DNA from: Pirellulaceae bacterium
Lineage (GTDB): Bacteria > Planctomycetota > Planctomycetia > Pirellulales > Pirellulaceae
Direction: 5' to 3'
Assembly (NCBI GenBank): GCA_018402565.1
Contig: JAGYIQ010000003.1
Location: 695,746-759,745 of the forward strand
Length of the DNA: 64,000 nucleotides
Both the position numbers and the translations under genes were made by a program. Each line of letters opens with the position of its first letter. Position 1 is the first letter of the stretch. Under the pieces are notes generated by a model. The model ran no database searches and was not told where the DNA came from. It saw nothing but the letters and a program-made list of their open reading frames with translations. Shown one piece after another: positions 55,430-64,000 of the stretch.

Positions 55430-56578
55430 GTCGCCCCACTCAGGGCCCGGAACCGGAACGGGCTCTGGGACGGGTTGCACCGCTGGTAGTAGGCTATCGC
55501 GGATGAGGACTCGCGTGCCGGGCAGTTCCAAGTAGTGCGAGAGGAAATGGTTGGTGAGTGTGCAGTCGTTCAACAGATAGGTGCTGCTGGGGACGCAACA
55601 GGTCAACTGGGTTTGCCGCAGGCCGATGGGCTGCTGACGCGTGAACTTTTGATAGACGTCCAAAACACGGTCGTGGGGATTATTGAGCAGTGTGAGATGC
55701 TCCAAACAGGCGGTCAGGCACTGTTTCCCGCTATCGGAATCCAACCACTGAGTCGGCAGGGCCCCCGCGATCATCACCACCCGCATCTTTGGACCGGGGC
55801 ATGCCATTTCACCCGGGGTTGGCCGCTCCAGCATCGCCTGCCAATCGCACAAGCCGCTGGCCAGGGCCTGCGCCCCCAGGCTGTAGGTGATCACGCCCAG
55901 TTGTGAGCAGCGGAGTTGGTGGAAGAACTCGGCCAAATACGTGCCCTGATCGATCGCTCGTTGCTTCTTGATTGCCAAGTCTTGTCGCGGGCCGGGGATG
56001 GGGTCGCTGTTCCAGGCCCAAATGATCCAACGGACGGGCGGGGCAGTCGCCGCACAGACCCGGGCCTCTGGATGCCAAATCAACGACTGGTACGTCTCCA
56101 TCCCGCGGAGACTGGCCCAGTGGAAATCGGTGCGATTGCCGTGAATAAACAACAGATTGTGACGCGTGGCGTCGTCGTTGATCGACCGCAGCAGGTGATC
56201 GAGTGTTTCGCCCAGCCACACGCCGTCCTGCCACCGCGCGACCGTGGCGGTTTGGAGCGTCGAGCCCTGGGCTGGCGACCGCCTTTGGCACAGCTCCCGC
56301 GTGCTGATCAGCCACACTTCGTCCTCTGCTCGGACTTGCCCCACCAGCGACGCTTCGACCTTTGCTAAGCGATGGGCCTCACCCATTCGCAGTTGCGTGG
56401 CGTTTTCACTGAAGCTCGGCAACGCCGCATACCCCACCCAAACTTGGGCGAATGCCGGCGACGGGGGGCAAACTAGCCAAGTCAACAAGGCGATCCCCAG
56501 CCAACAACCCACGAGTAGCCGCAGACGATGGCCCAGTGGAGCCAATCCGGTGCAGCAAGTTGATAGGATGATTGTCAT
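55418..56578 (-). CDS. Secreted alpha/beta hydrolase (DUF900-like)
   Basis: 386 residues. Signal segment (about 18-45, ending PAFA). LLFIHGNRTDF is the oxyanion-loop region, GVITYSLGAQAL carries the nucleophile Ser in Y-S-L-G, and LNNPHDRVLDVY is a likely Asp position of the triad; the His is not certain. The arrangement matches DUF900-type alpha/beta hydrolases. Substrate unknown. The gene is convergent to the M48 gene with a 12-bp overlap at the stop codons. Confidence 0.78.
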   Translation of the reverse strand: MTIILSTCCTGLAPLGHRLRLLVGCWLGIALLTWLVCPPSPAFAQVWVGYAALPSFSENATQLRMGEAHRLAKVEASLVGQVRAEDEVWLISTRELCQRRSPAQGSTLQTATVARWQDGVWLGETLDHLLRSINDDATRHNLLFIHGNRTDFHWASLRGMETYQSLIWHPEARVCAATAPPVRWIIWAWNSDPIPGPRQDLAIKKQRAIDQGTYLAEFFHQLRCSQLGVITYSLGAQALASGLCDWQAMLERPTPGEMACPGPKMRVVMIAGALPTQWLDSDSGKQCLTACLEHLTLLNNPHDRVLDVYQKFTRQQPIGLRQTQLTCCVPSSTYLLNDCTLTNHFLSHYLELPGTRVLIRDSLLPAVQPVPEPVPVPGPEWGDSDQ

Positions 56579-57228
56579 GGGTCTGCTTCAGGATCTCGGA
56601 CGACACGAACACTGGGCCATCCACGGCGAAGGAAACGGCATTCGGCAACTCGCTCGGTGTCCGAACCCAGTCACGCGTGCGGTGACCGCGCCAATCGAAC
56701 CGCGACCGCGTCGATCTGGCCGCTGGGACAACAGCCCCGCCCCTGCAATTACGGCAGAGGCACGGGACCCAATCCAACGATTCGTCGACGATAACGATCG
56801 CGGGTGTTGGTCGCAGCGTATGTGAAGTAGGGCCTGCGCCACTCGTGTCGCTTAAACGGGCTGTAGCGGCGCCCCACAGCAAGCGCGGACCGAGTGCGCT
56901 TGGCGAGTTGACATGAAAGCGGGGAGTACCCCTGGCACGCCGCTCTGTCAAGCCACAAGCGGCCCGGACTTGCCCCCGAGCCACCCGCCCGTTTTTTTTT
57001 GACGATCGCATCGGGGCAGCTTGACCTACCCCGACAAAAACCTCGCTAAACCCCGCATTTTCAGGGCTATCGTTGCGATCGCGTTTTTTTCCCACCGGGG
57101 ATTGAAGCCAGCAGAAGAAGGGGTTAAGTTTTGTCCCACTCGGTGGAAATGTCTGTGAAGCGGGCAGATGGCGGGTTGTCAGCCAGCGAGTAAAGATTCG
57201 AACGACGTTAGCGGACTGGGATAGCTTC
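56579..57228. other. Divergent intergenic region, no gene seen
   Basis: This 650-bp stretch lies between the hydrolase (-) and purine nucleoside phosphorylase (+) genes. It contains poly-T runs near 56992-57000 and 57086-57092 without a matching strong stem. No purine riboswitch was recognised. Confidence 0.55.
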
Positions 57229-58056
57229 ATGCTGGATTTGTACGATAAAATTCAGGAATCAACAGCGGCGATCAAAAAGGTTTGGAATCGCCAACCCCAC
57301 GCCGGCATTATTCTCGGCACCGGTCTCGGTCCATTGGTTAAGGAAATCGTGGAAGAGGCGTCGTTGGACTACGCCGACATTCCACACTTTTTGCGTTCAA
57401 CAGCCACCAGTCATCGTGGACGACTGGTGTGCGGCGAGCTTAATGGATTGCCTGTAATGGTCATGGAAGGCCGTTTTCACAAATACGAAGGCTACCATCT
57501 CAAGGACATCACGTTCCCCGTCCGTGTTATGCACGCGATGGGTGCGGGGTTGTTGGTAGTTTCGAATGCGTGCGGCGGCTTGAACCCGAACTATCGCTCC
57601 GGCGATATCATGTTGATCGAGGATCAGATCAACCTGTTGGGTGACAACCCACTGTTTGGGATCAACGACGATCGCTTGGGACCGCGGTTTCCCGACATGT
57701 CCCAACCCTACGATTTTCAATTGATTCAACGAGCCCTCCGCGTCGCTCGGGGGCAAGACATCGTGGCCCACCAGGGCGTGTTTGTCGCCGTCGCTGGCCC
57801 GAACCTGGAGACCCGCGCCGAGTACCGCTTTCTCCGCAACATCGGCGCCGATGTGGTCGGTATGAGCACGGTGCCCGAAGTCATTGTCGCCGTCCACTGC
57901 GGGATGCGAACGGTCGGCTTTTCCGTGATCACCGACATGTGCCTGCCCGATGCGCTGGAGCCCGCCAACGTGGACCACATCATCGCCACCGCCAACGATG
58001 CCGCCCCCCGCCTGACCAAATTGGTCATGGGCGTGCTGGCGGAAGAACATGCCTAA
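57229..58056 (+). CDS. Purine nucleoside phosphorylase (trimeric, PNP-I type)
   Basis: 275 residues, family-typical length. It splits purine nucleosides with phosphate into base and ribose-1-phosphate. Phosphate-binding GTGLG (30-34) and SHRGRL (61-66), RFHKYEGY (82-89), the purine-site E198 in ETRAE and M212 in GMSTVPEV match human PNP positions E201 and M219. The residue equal to human Asn243, which reads 6-oxopurines, is Asp236 here (SVITDMC). In human PNP this change adds adenosine activity, so a broader substrate range is likely. Cytoplasmic purine salvage. Confidence 0.92.
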   Translation: MLDLYDKIQESTAAIKKVWNRQPHAGIILGTGLGPLVKEIVEEASLDYADIPHFLRSTATSHRGRLVCGELNGLPVMVMEGRFHKYEGYHLKDITFPVRVMHAMGAGLLVVSNACGGLNPNYRSGDIMLIEDQINLLGDNPLFGINDDRLGPRFPDMSQPYDFQLIQRALRVARGQDIVAHQGVFVAVAGPNLETRAEYRFLRNIGADVVGMSTVPEVIVAVHCGMRTVGFSVITDMCLPDALEPANVDHIIATANDAAPRLTKLVMGVLAEEHA

Positions 58057-58074
58057 GCGTAGTTCCACCTCCCG

Positions 58075-58300
58075 GCGACGTACTTTCTCTCCGCATTCCG
58101 CCTGAAGGCGGGACTACCAGCGGAGCCAACTCGGCGGAACACGGGAGCATTTGGCGATGTCCCGCCGCGGGTCGTTTCATCTACCGGCGACGTTCTTTCT
58201 CTCCGCATTCCGCCTGAAGGCGGGACTACAAGCGGAGCCAACTCGGCGGAACACGGGTGCTGATGGCGAGGTCCCGCCGCTCGTAGTTCCGCCTTCAGGC
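58075..58300. repeat. 112-bp repeat family, third locus
   Basis: Two full units carry CATTCCGCCTGAAGGCGGGAC at 58094 and 58206 (112 bp apart), followed by a shorter inverted fragment (GTAGTTCCGCCTTCAGGCGG) near 58281. The array starts about 20 bp after the phosphorylase stop. From there to 58521 nothing else is recognised. Confidence 0.88.
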
Positions 58301-58521
58301 GGTCGCCCCCCATACCCTTATTCGCCCTCCACACCCCCCACCCACTACTCCCTAAGCTACAATAGCGCAGCAGCGTTACGCGAACCCCGTCAGTCAGCAC
58401 GGGGCATCGGCGTCACGCCTCGTTCCGACGGGTTGCTCCGTGCGAGCCTGCCGGCTCGCGAGCAGCTTGTTCCCCGTCCCACTCCTCCCCTGGTCCCCTG
58501 CGACTCTCTGAAAGGTGTACC

Positions 58522-59508
58522 GTGAACGGCCACACGACTTCTGCCTCTGCCGCCCAGACTCCCGCCCCGCGGAGTTTCCGCACCATCGCCACCCGACTGG
58601 CGATCCTCGTGGCAGTCCTCTGCCTCTTCGCAAACCCCACCGCCAGCACTGCCTGCGTCGCAGCCAATGACGACTCGGCGGTAGCCACGGTGACTTCCAC
58701 GACGACGTCCACGGCGGCAGCCCAGTCGGCCCTGCCGCAGCCCAGCGCAGAACCCGCGACCGCGGCCGCCAAGGACTGGAAACTGGTTTGGCAAGACGAA
58801 TTCGATGGCGAATCGTTGGATTACTCGAAGTGGGAAATCGAGGTGAATGCGTTTGGGGGCGGCAACCAAGAACTGCAGATCTATACGGATCGACGCGAGA
58901 ACGTCCGAGTGGAAGGCGGCCGCTTGATCCTGGAAGCCCGGCGAGACAACCATGGCATCCAGGGGACCGTCCGCGAGTACTCGTCGGGGCGGATTCGCAG
59001 CAAACATCGCGGCGACTGGAAGTACGGACGCTTTGAAATCCGCGCAAAAATGCCAGCCGGGGCCGGGTTGTGGCCCGCCGCTTGGCTGCTGCCCACCGAG
59101 GAAAAATATGGTGGATGGGCCGCCAGTGGCGAGATCGACATTATCGAATACAAAGGCCAGGAGCCCAACCAAGTGTGGGGCACTCTGCACTACGGCGGAC
59201 ACTGGCCAGACAACCGGCATTCGGGCACGCAGTTCAAGTTGACCGAAGGCAGCTTCGCCAGCGACTTTCACACGTTTGCCCTGGAGTGGGAAGAAGGTGA
59301 GATTCGCTGGTATGTGGACGGCCAACTGTATCAGACTCAAAAGCAGTGGGACTCCGTCTCGGCCCCCTTCCCCGCGCCGTTCGACCAGCACTTTCACTTG
59401 ATTTTTAATCTGGCGGTGGGTGGCGGGTTTGTCGGTCCGCCAAATGCCCAGTCCGTCTTTCCGGCGCAGTTCGAAGTCGATTACGTCCGCGTCTATGCTC
59501 GGCCGTAA
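58522..59508 (+). CDS. Secreted GH16 endo-beta-glucanase (laminarinase-like)
   Basis: 328 residues. Signal segment (about 25-45), then a Thr/Ala-rich linker and a GH16 jelly roll (about 88-327). The catalytic motif is GEIDIIEY (about 203-210), with nucleophile Glu, assisting Asp and acid/base Glu in E-x-D-x-x-E. The surrounding WPAAWLLP and LEWEEGEIRWYVDG are GH16 landmarks. It likely cleaves beta-1,3- or 1,3-1,4-glucans such as laminarin outside the cell. The start is a GTG with AAAGGTG upstream. Confidence 0.93.
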   Translation: MNGHTTSASAAQTPAPRSFRTIATRLAILVAVLCLFANPTASTACVAANDDSAVATVTSTTTSTAAAQSALPQPSAEPATAAAKDWKLVWQDEFDGESLDYSKWEIEVNAFGGGNQELQIYTDRRENVRVEGGRLILEARRDNHGIQGTVREYSSGRIRSKHRGDWKYGRFEIRAKMPAGAGLWPAAWLLPTEEKYGGWAASGEIDIIEYKGQEPNQVWGTLHYGGHWPDNRHSGTQFKLTEGSFASDFHTFALEWEEGEIRWYVDGQLYQTQKQWDSVSAPFPAPFDQHFHLIFNLAVGGGFVGPPNAQSVFPAQFEVDYVRVYARP

Positions 59509-59692
59509 CCCCGGGTCGTAACCTGTCACGCTGCCTCGGTAACGCGGGCCCCCCTGGCGACCTCGGCGGCCTGGCTGTGTGCATGGCCGTGCACGTGGCC
59601 GTATCCGTGTCCGTGCTCTTGGGTAGGATTCTGCCCCTGTTTTGGTTAAACTGAGGGGGTGGGGCATCCATTCGCGCGAGACGGAGCAAACG

Positions 59693-60019
59693 ATGGTTCG
59701 GCTGACTGTGCTGTACGGACATCCCGCAGACCCGGCGGCGTTCCAGAAGTACTATCGCGAGGTGCATGTTCCGTTGGCTCGGCAGATGCAGGGCCTGTTG
59801 GGTTGGACGATCGGCCTGTGCGAATCGGTCGTGGGAGATGCACCGCCGCCTTACTACATGATCGTTGGCCTGTACGCGCGGACGCGGGCCGATATGGATG
59901 CGATCTTGGCCTCTCCGGAAGGCCAGGCCACGATCGCCGATGTCCCCAACTTCGCCACCGGTGGAGTGACGTTTCTCTACGACCACGAAGAAGTCCTGAT
60001 CCCGTACGAATTGACTTAG
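59693..60019 (+). CDS. EthD-domain protein
   Basis: 108 residues, a dimeric alpha/beta-barrel type. MVRLTVLYGHPADPAAFQKYYREVH is the start of the EthD fold and the length fits. In other bacteria EthD helps in ether degradation, but most homologues are of unknown role. It is followed after 9 bp by the ThuA gene, suggesting co-transcription. The chosen ATG lies inside a longer frame beginning at 59642. Confidence 0.8.
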   Translation: MVRLTVLYGHPADPAAFQKYYREVHVPLARQMQGLLGWTIGLCESVVGDAPPPYYMIVGLYARTRADMDAILASPEGQATIADVPNFATGGVTFLYDHEEVLIPYELT

Positions 60020-60028
60020 GAGTCACCC

Positions 60029-60964
60029 ATGATGGATCGTTCCACGTTCCTGCGTTTGATGGCCGCTGGCTTGGTCGCCGGTCCTGCTTGTTTGCAAGCC
60101 GCCCCCCTGCGTTCGGTTGGCCAGACGAAAAAGTTGGTCTTGATCGCCGGGCGCCCCAGTCATCCTCGGATGATGCACGAGTTCCGCGCGGGCACCATTC
60201 TGCTGGAGAAACGCCTGCAAGCAGTCCCGGGCCTGACCGTTGAACGCCACGAGCAGGGCTGGGTCAAAGACGAGTCGACTCTGGAGGACGCCGCAGCGAT
60301 CGTGATCTTCTCCGATGGCGGTGGCGGACACCCGGCTATCCAGGAACAGCGACTCGAACTGCTGGAACGATTGATCGCCAAGGGCGTCGGGTTCGGTTGC
60401 ATGCATTTTGGCGTCGAGGTCCCAGCCAACCGCGGCGGTGAACAGTTCCGCCGCTGGATCGGTGGGCACTACGAACACGAGTGGTCCTGCAATCCGATCT
60501 GGGATGCCAAGTTCACCCAGTTCCCCAACCACCCCATCAGTCACGGCGTTCAACCATTCGAGATCAAGGACGAATGGTACTTCAACATGCGCTTCGCCGA
60601 TCGGTTCTCGGGGGACGGCCCCGCCTTGGTCGACGGTGTGGAGTTCACACCCATCCTGGTCGCTCAACCCTCCGACCAAGTCCGCAACGGCCCGTACGTC
60701 TATCCAGCTGGCCCCTACCCGCACATCCAACAAGCGTCGGGACGGCAAGAGGCATTGCTGTGGGCGGTCGATCGGCCTGATGGTGGACGTGGCTTTGGGT
60801 TCACCGGCGGCCACTTCCACGCCAATTGGCAGCATGACGACTTCCGCAAGGTCATCCTCAACTCGCTCTGCTGGGTGACCGGCCTGGACGTGCCGGCAAC
60901 CGGCATCGAGTCGGCAGCCGTCAGCGACACCGAGATCAGCGAAAATCTCGACAAGAAGTCCTAA
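60029..60964 (+). CDS. Exported ThuA-like protein
   Basis: 311 residues. An N-terminal signal segment (about 6-25) is followed by a ThuA/class I glutamine amidotransferase-like fold: KLVLIAGRPSHPRMMHEF, IVIFSDGGGGHPAIQ and GVGFGCMHFGVEVP fit the family. ThuA was named for trehalose utilisation; the enzymatic role is unsettled. Planctomycetes carry many secreted ThuA proteins, one domain of which also occurs in the 2300-7189 gene. GGAGT precedes tandem ATGs; the first is used. Confidence 0.85.
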   Translation: MMDRSTFLRLMAAGLVAGPACLQAAPLRSVGQTKKLVLIAGRPSHPRMMHEFRAGTILLEKRLQAVPGLTVERHEQGWVKDESTLEDAAAIVIFSDGGGGHPAIQEQRLELLERLIAKGVGFGCMHFGVEVPANRGGEQFRRWIGGHYEHEWSCNPIWDAKFTQFPNHPISHGVQPFEIKDEWYFNMRFADRFSGDGPALVDGVEFTPILVAQPSDQVRNGPYVYPAGPYPHIQQASGRQEALLWAVDRPDGGRGFGFTGGHFHANWQHDDFRKVILNSLCWVTGLDVPATGIESAAVSDTEISENLDKKS

Positions 60965-61189
60965 GGTCCCGCGCGGTTTCAACGACCGGAAGATCCTCTA
61001 AGGCTGGGTAATTTTCCCGGACCCCAGGCATTTCAAGCGTGTCGACCCAGGCGAAAGGGTCCTGACAAACCGAGCGACTTGGACGAGGAACTGGATTGGC
61101 AACGACTTTTAACGGCCACTGAAATCTGCGATACTACGGTCCGGCGGCATGGTTGCCCCGGACCCGTTGACTTCTCCCCAGGTGCACTC

Positions 61190-63289
61190 GTGGCGAACAT
61201 CCCCCACACGCAGTCTCAATTGGCTCTCTCTCGATCGGCACTGTCTCGATCGGCACTGTCTCGATCGGCATTTGCCGGCGTTGGCCGCTGGAGTCGGGAG
61301 CGCTCGATTACTGGGCGACTCGGACGTTGGTGCGGAATGGCCTTGATCGCCCTGAGCCTCGCGGCAGCCTCCGACTGGGGAGTGGTCGCGGTGGTTGACG
61401 CCCAGCAGACGCGGCCTGAGTCACCGCCCGCCGCGGAACTGAAGAACTCGACCCAGAAACTGCGGGTCCAACCCAGTCGCATCGCCCAGCGGATCGGGAC
61501 GGCAGTCCGCTGGCGCGAAACGCTGGACGAGGCCTTGGCGGAGTCGGCCGAGTCCGGCAAGCCGGTCTTCTGGTACGTCAACACCGTGCCCCAAACGTTT
61601 ACTGATCGCAAGATTGAAATCGATCGCTACATGCTGGCGGGCCCGTTTTCCTGGCCCAAGATCGTCAGCCTCTTGAACGACCAATTCATACCGGTTCGGC
61701 AAACGCCCGATGCGGATTCCGCGGCCCGATTTGATTTGCAGCCCTATAAATTCGTCGAACCGGGATTCCTGATCGTCGGCAGCGACGGGCAAGTGCAAGG
61801 TCGCGTCGATCATTTGACGACCCTGCAACCCGATTGGCTCCTGCATTTGATTCGCGGTTGGGCCTCGTCACCCGCGCCAGCAGCAGCTACCCCCGCAGCG
61901 GCCGAAGCGACTGAGAGCTGGGAGGCGATTTGGGACCTGCCTGCAGATGCCGCCGCATTGATCGCGTTTCGCCGCGGCATGGCAACCTGGCCCGCGGATT
62001 TATCGCTGGAGGACGAGGTGTGGCAACGCCTGCCGACGGAACCAGCGACTCGTTTGCAGGTGCTGCTGATGCGGGGCATGTTGGAGTACTACCAAGGTCG
62101 GCATGAGGTAGCGCGAGAAACCTGGCGAGCGGCCATCGAGTCGGCTCCTGAGCACCCATTGGCTTGGAAAGCCGCGGCCGAACGCGAGGGGTTCGGGCCC
62201 TTTGTCCGCGGCTTTGAAACGCATCGGGAGTTGCCGCCAGCCGCGCGAACCGCCGGTCGACAATCCGTCGGCAGTGCCGCTCCCAGCGATTGTTACGCGG
62301 ATCAAGCGATCTGGGAACGCAGCGCGCAGTTTCTGCTCGGGATGCAACGCTCCGACGGCGCGTGGGTGGACAGCGACTACGACTTTGGCGGCACGGACAG
62401 CCTGCCCAACGTGTATGTCGCGGTGACTTCCCTGGTGGGTTTGTCGCTGTTGCAAGCCAAGGACCGCCTGCCCGATCGCGCGGCCGACATCGACGCGGCT
62501 CTCGACCGCGCCGCGGCGTTTGTCCGCGATCCGAAAAACATCAACTTGATCGATCGAGACGAGATCCTCTGGGCTCACGCTTATCGGCTGCGATTCTTGG
62601 CCGAACGTTTCCGCCGAGGGCAAGAGGAACTGGCCACCGTCAATCAGGCGGTGCAGTCTCTAGAAAGCGTCCAAGGCACCCGCGGCAGTTGGTACCACGA
62701 GTACAGCAACTCGTTTGTGACCGCGACCGCTCTGGTGGCCTTGGCACGAGCCAAAGAGGTCGGTGCCTCGGTCGACCTGCAAGTGGTCGAACGCGGCCTA
62801 CAATCGTTGCTCCGCGATCGTTTCGCCAACGGCGCGTTTCCCTACAGCAATGGGCGTGGGAACCGCGACAATCGCCAGGCGGAGGGCAACATCCCCGCGT
62901 CGGCCGGACGCATGCCGATCTGCGAATTGGCCCTGTGGCTCTGGCAGCAATCCGATGATCCTCGCTTGCAGTTCGCCGTCGAGCAATCTCTGTTGCATCA
63001 TGACAAGCTGCAAGTGGCCTACAAGTACGACAACCATACCTCGACCTTGTCTTACGGCGGCTTCTTTTTCTGGTACGACATGGAGAGCCGCGCCGAAGCC
63101 ATTGGCCACCTGACCGATGTCGCCTGGCGAGAAGCGGCTGCCAAACAACACCGTCAACTGGTGCTCGGACTGCCCGAAGTGGATGGTTGTTTTGTGGATT
63201 CACACGAGCTGGGCCGCTGCTACGGAACGGCCATGGGGTTGCTCAGCCTGGGGAGCCTACAGGACGTTTTGTCAGACACCACCCCGTGA
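61190..63289 (+). CDS. Secreted toroid-fold protein with thioredoxin-like domain
   Basis: About 699 residues. After an N-terminus with a 15-bp in-frame repeat (LSRSA, three times) and a hydrophobic segment (about 50-68), a thioredoxin-like domain (about 100-225; PVFWYVNTVPQTF, no CxxC) leads to an alpha/alpha toroid of the prenyltransferase/squalene oxidase type (about 370-680; FLLGMQRSDGAWVDSDYDFG). The catalytic DxDD of squalene-hopene cyclases is not seen, so a cyclase role is not supported. The GTG at 61190 with AGGTG upstream is preferred; a TTG at 61079 and an ATG at 61337 are alternatives. Confidence 0.75.
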   Translation: MANIPHTQSQLALSRSALSRSALSRSAFAGVGRWSRERSITGRLGRWCGMALIALSLAAASDWGVVAVVDAQQTRPESPPAAELKNSTQKLRVQPSRIAQRIGTAVRWRETLDEALAESAESGKPVFWYVNTVPQTFTDRKIEIDRYMLAGPFSWPKIVSLLNDQFIPVRQTPDADSAARFDLQPYKFVEPGFLIVGSDGQVQGRVDHLTTLQPDWLLHLIRGWASSPAPAAATPAAAEATESWEAIWDLPADAAALIAFRRGMATWPADLSLEDEVWQRLPTEPATRLQVLLMRGMLEYYQGRHEVARETWRAAIESAPEHPLAWKAAAEREGFGPFVRGFETHRELPPAARTAGRQSVGSAAPSDCYADQAIWERSAQFLLGMQRSDGAWVDSDYDFGGTDSLPNVYVAVTSLVGLSLLQAKDRLPDRAADIDAALDRAAAFVRDPKNINLIDRDEILWAHAYRLRFLAERFRRGQEELATVNQAVQSLESVQGTRGSWYHEYSNSFVTATALVALARAKEVGASVDLQVVERGLQSLLRDRFANGAFPYSNGRGNRDNRQAEGNIPASAGRMPICELALWLWQQSDDPRLQFAVEQSLLHHDKLQVAYKYDNHTSTLSYGGFFFWYDMESRAEAIGHLTDVAWREAAAKQHRQLVLGLPEVDGCFVDSHELGRCYGTAMGLLSLGSLQDVLSDTTP

Positions 63290-63352
63290 GCCGTCGCCGC
63301 CATTTGACCTGAACTGGCCAACCGCTGAGCTTAGAAAGTCGCGAATCGCGTC

Positions 63353-64000
63353 ATGCCCGCCATCGTCCTGGACCTGCAGAAAATTCACGACCCCAACGAC
63401 GCAGTGCATCGCACCGTTCAGGCGTTGGCGGAGGGCAAGGTTGTGGCCTTGCCCACCGAAACGGTCTACGGATTGGCGGTCAGTGGCTTGTGCCCAGAAG
63501 CCGTGGAACGACTCAGCCAACACAAGGCGCGGCAATCGGATCGCCCCCTGGCAATCGCCGTCAAAAGTGTCGACGATGCCCTGGATTATGTACCCAACAT
63601 GTCGCCCCTGGGTCGGCGTTTGGCCCGCCGCTGCTGGCCCGGACCGTTGACGATCGTCTATCCGGAAATCGGCCCAGACAGTATCGTCACCCAACTGCCC
63701 AAATCGGTCCAGCACCGGGTCTCGCCGGATGGCAGCCTGGGCATCCGAGTCCCCGCCCACCCTTTTTTCGGACAAGTGCTGCGGTTTTGTCGCGGGCCCG
63801 TTGTGTTGACCAGTGCCAACGTGACGGGACATCCGGAACCGGTGACCGCCGCCGAGGTCCTGGCGGCCTTGGGGCAGAATTTGGACATGGTGGTGGATGA
63901 TGGGCCCTGCCGTTTTGGTCAACCCTCCACCGTCATGCGTATCGATGGGGATCATTGCACGATCTTGCGCGAAGGGGTCATCGCTAGAAAGACGCTAAAG
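63353..64000 (+). CDS. Sua5/YciO/YrdC threonylcarbamoyl-AMP synthase (partial)
   Basis: 216 codons run open to the window end. LPTETVYGLAVSG, KARQSDRPLAIAV, RRCWPGPLTIVYP, GIRVPAHP, LTSANVTG and QPSTVM are the family signatures for ATP, bicarbonate and threonine binding. The enzyme makes threonylcarbamoyl-AMP for the t6A37 modification of ANN-decoding tRNAs. Whether it is the short TsaC form or the longer Sua5 form cannot be told as the end is missing. No clear Shine-Dalgarno precedes the ATG. Confidence 0.92.
   Translation, partial: MPAIVLDLQKIHDPNDAVHRTVQALAEGKVVALPTETVYGLAVSGLCPEAVERLSQHKARQSDRPLAIAVKSVDDALDYVPNMSPLGRRLARRCWPGPLTIVYPEIGPDSIVTQLPKSVQHRVSPDGSLGIRVPAHPFFGQVLRFCRGPVVLTSANVTGHPEPVTAAEVLAALGQNLDMVVDDGPCRFGQPSTVMRIDGDHCTILREGVIARKTLK

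Noticed and set aside
57060-57228. Purine riboswitch before the phosphorylase gene
   Set aside because: No three-way junction with the conserved purine aptamer core bases can be drawn in the leader.
56406-57230. 274-codon minus-strand frame upstream of the phosphorylase gene
   Set aside because: It overlaps the start of the hydrolase gene in another frame, is Arg/Ser-rich with no domain, and has the look of a GC-rich shadow frame.
61190-63289. Squalene-hopene cyclase
   Set aside because: The toroid fold is plausible, but the DxDD protonation motif is not visible and a thioredoxin-like domain precedes it.

Overview
The window looks like a chromosome segment of a planctomycete, most likely of the Pirellula/Rhodopirellula group. 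The evidence is a very large secreted protein fusing ThuA, SGNH-hydrolase, PVC-type dehydrogenase and CxxCH heme domains, long N-terminal regions before signal peptides, many secreted or membrane proteins of unknown function, high GC, and large intergenic regions filled with repeats. No rRNA, tRNA, CRISPR array, transposase or phage gene was seen. The taxonomic call is inference from gene families, not from a marker gene.

Layout. 1-870: a 112-bp tandem repeat array. 936-2095: two small genes (membrane, secreted) closed by a bidirectional terminator. 2300-7189 (-): the large multidomain secreted protein. 7508-9194: a hipBA toxin-antitoxin operon behind three 50-bp promoter/operator repeats. 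9248-10951 (-): a thioredoxin-trypsin fusion. 11276-17978 (+): two Gfo/Idh/MocA oxidoreductases flanking the RNA helicase HrpA. 17995-23390: 5.4 kb with no believable gene, a mosaic of six ~500-bp repeat units, microsatellites and long inverted repeats. 23412-30302 (-): lipA, then a type I secretion-like set (TolC, HlyD, ABC exporter) whose ABC protein lacks the usual catalytic residues. 30553-31875: twelve more ~113-bp repeats of the same family as the left end. 31965-39803 (+): a class 3 lipase and a ~2190-residue polytopic membrane protein. 40070-49955 (-): metallophosphoesterase, HEAT lipoprotein, Mur-ligase paralogue, a three-gene ExbB/ExbD-like cluster joined by ATGA overlaps, and a TPR lipoprotein, with a possible small RNA on the + strand. 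50284-55429 (+): DUF2157/GDYXXXLXY protein, small membrane protein, M48-type membrane protease; 55418-56578 (-): alpha/beta hydrolase. 57229-64000 (+): purine nucleoside phosphorylase, further 112-bp repeats, GH16 glucanase, EthD protein, ThuA protein, a toroid-fold secreted protein and the start of a Sua5/TsaC gene.

The most unusual material is (i) the six-unit mosaic array with 29-35 bp perfect inverted repeats; (ii) the 112-bp repeat family at three loci, with a 224-bp higher-order period at the left end; (iii) the hipBA promoter-operator triplication; (iv) the ExbB/ExbD-like operon with one Asp-bearing and one Asp-less ExbD-like subunit; (v) an ABC exporter with degenerate Walker B, signature, Q-loop and H-loop; and (vi) in-frame 15-bp (sometimes 18-bp) minisatellites in about ten unrelated genes.
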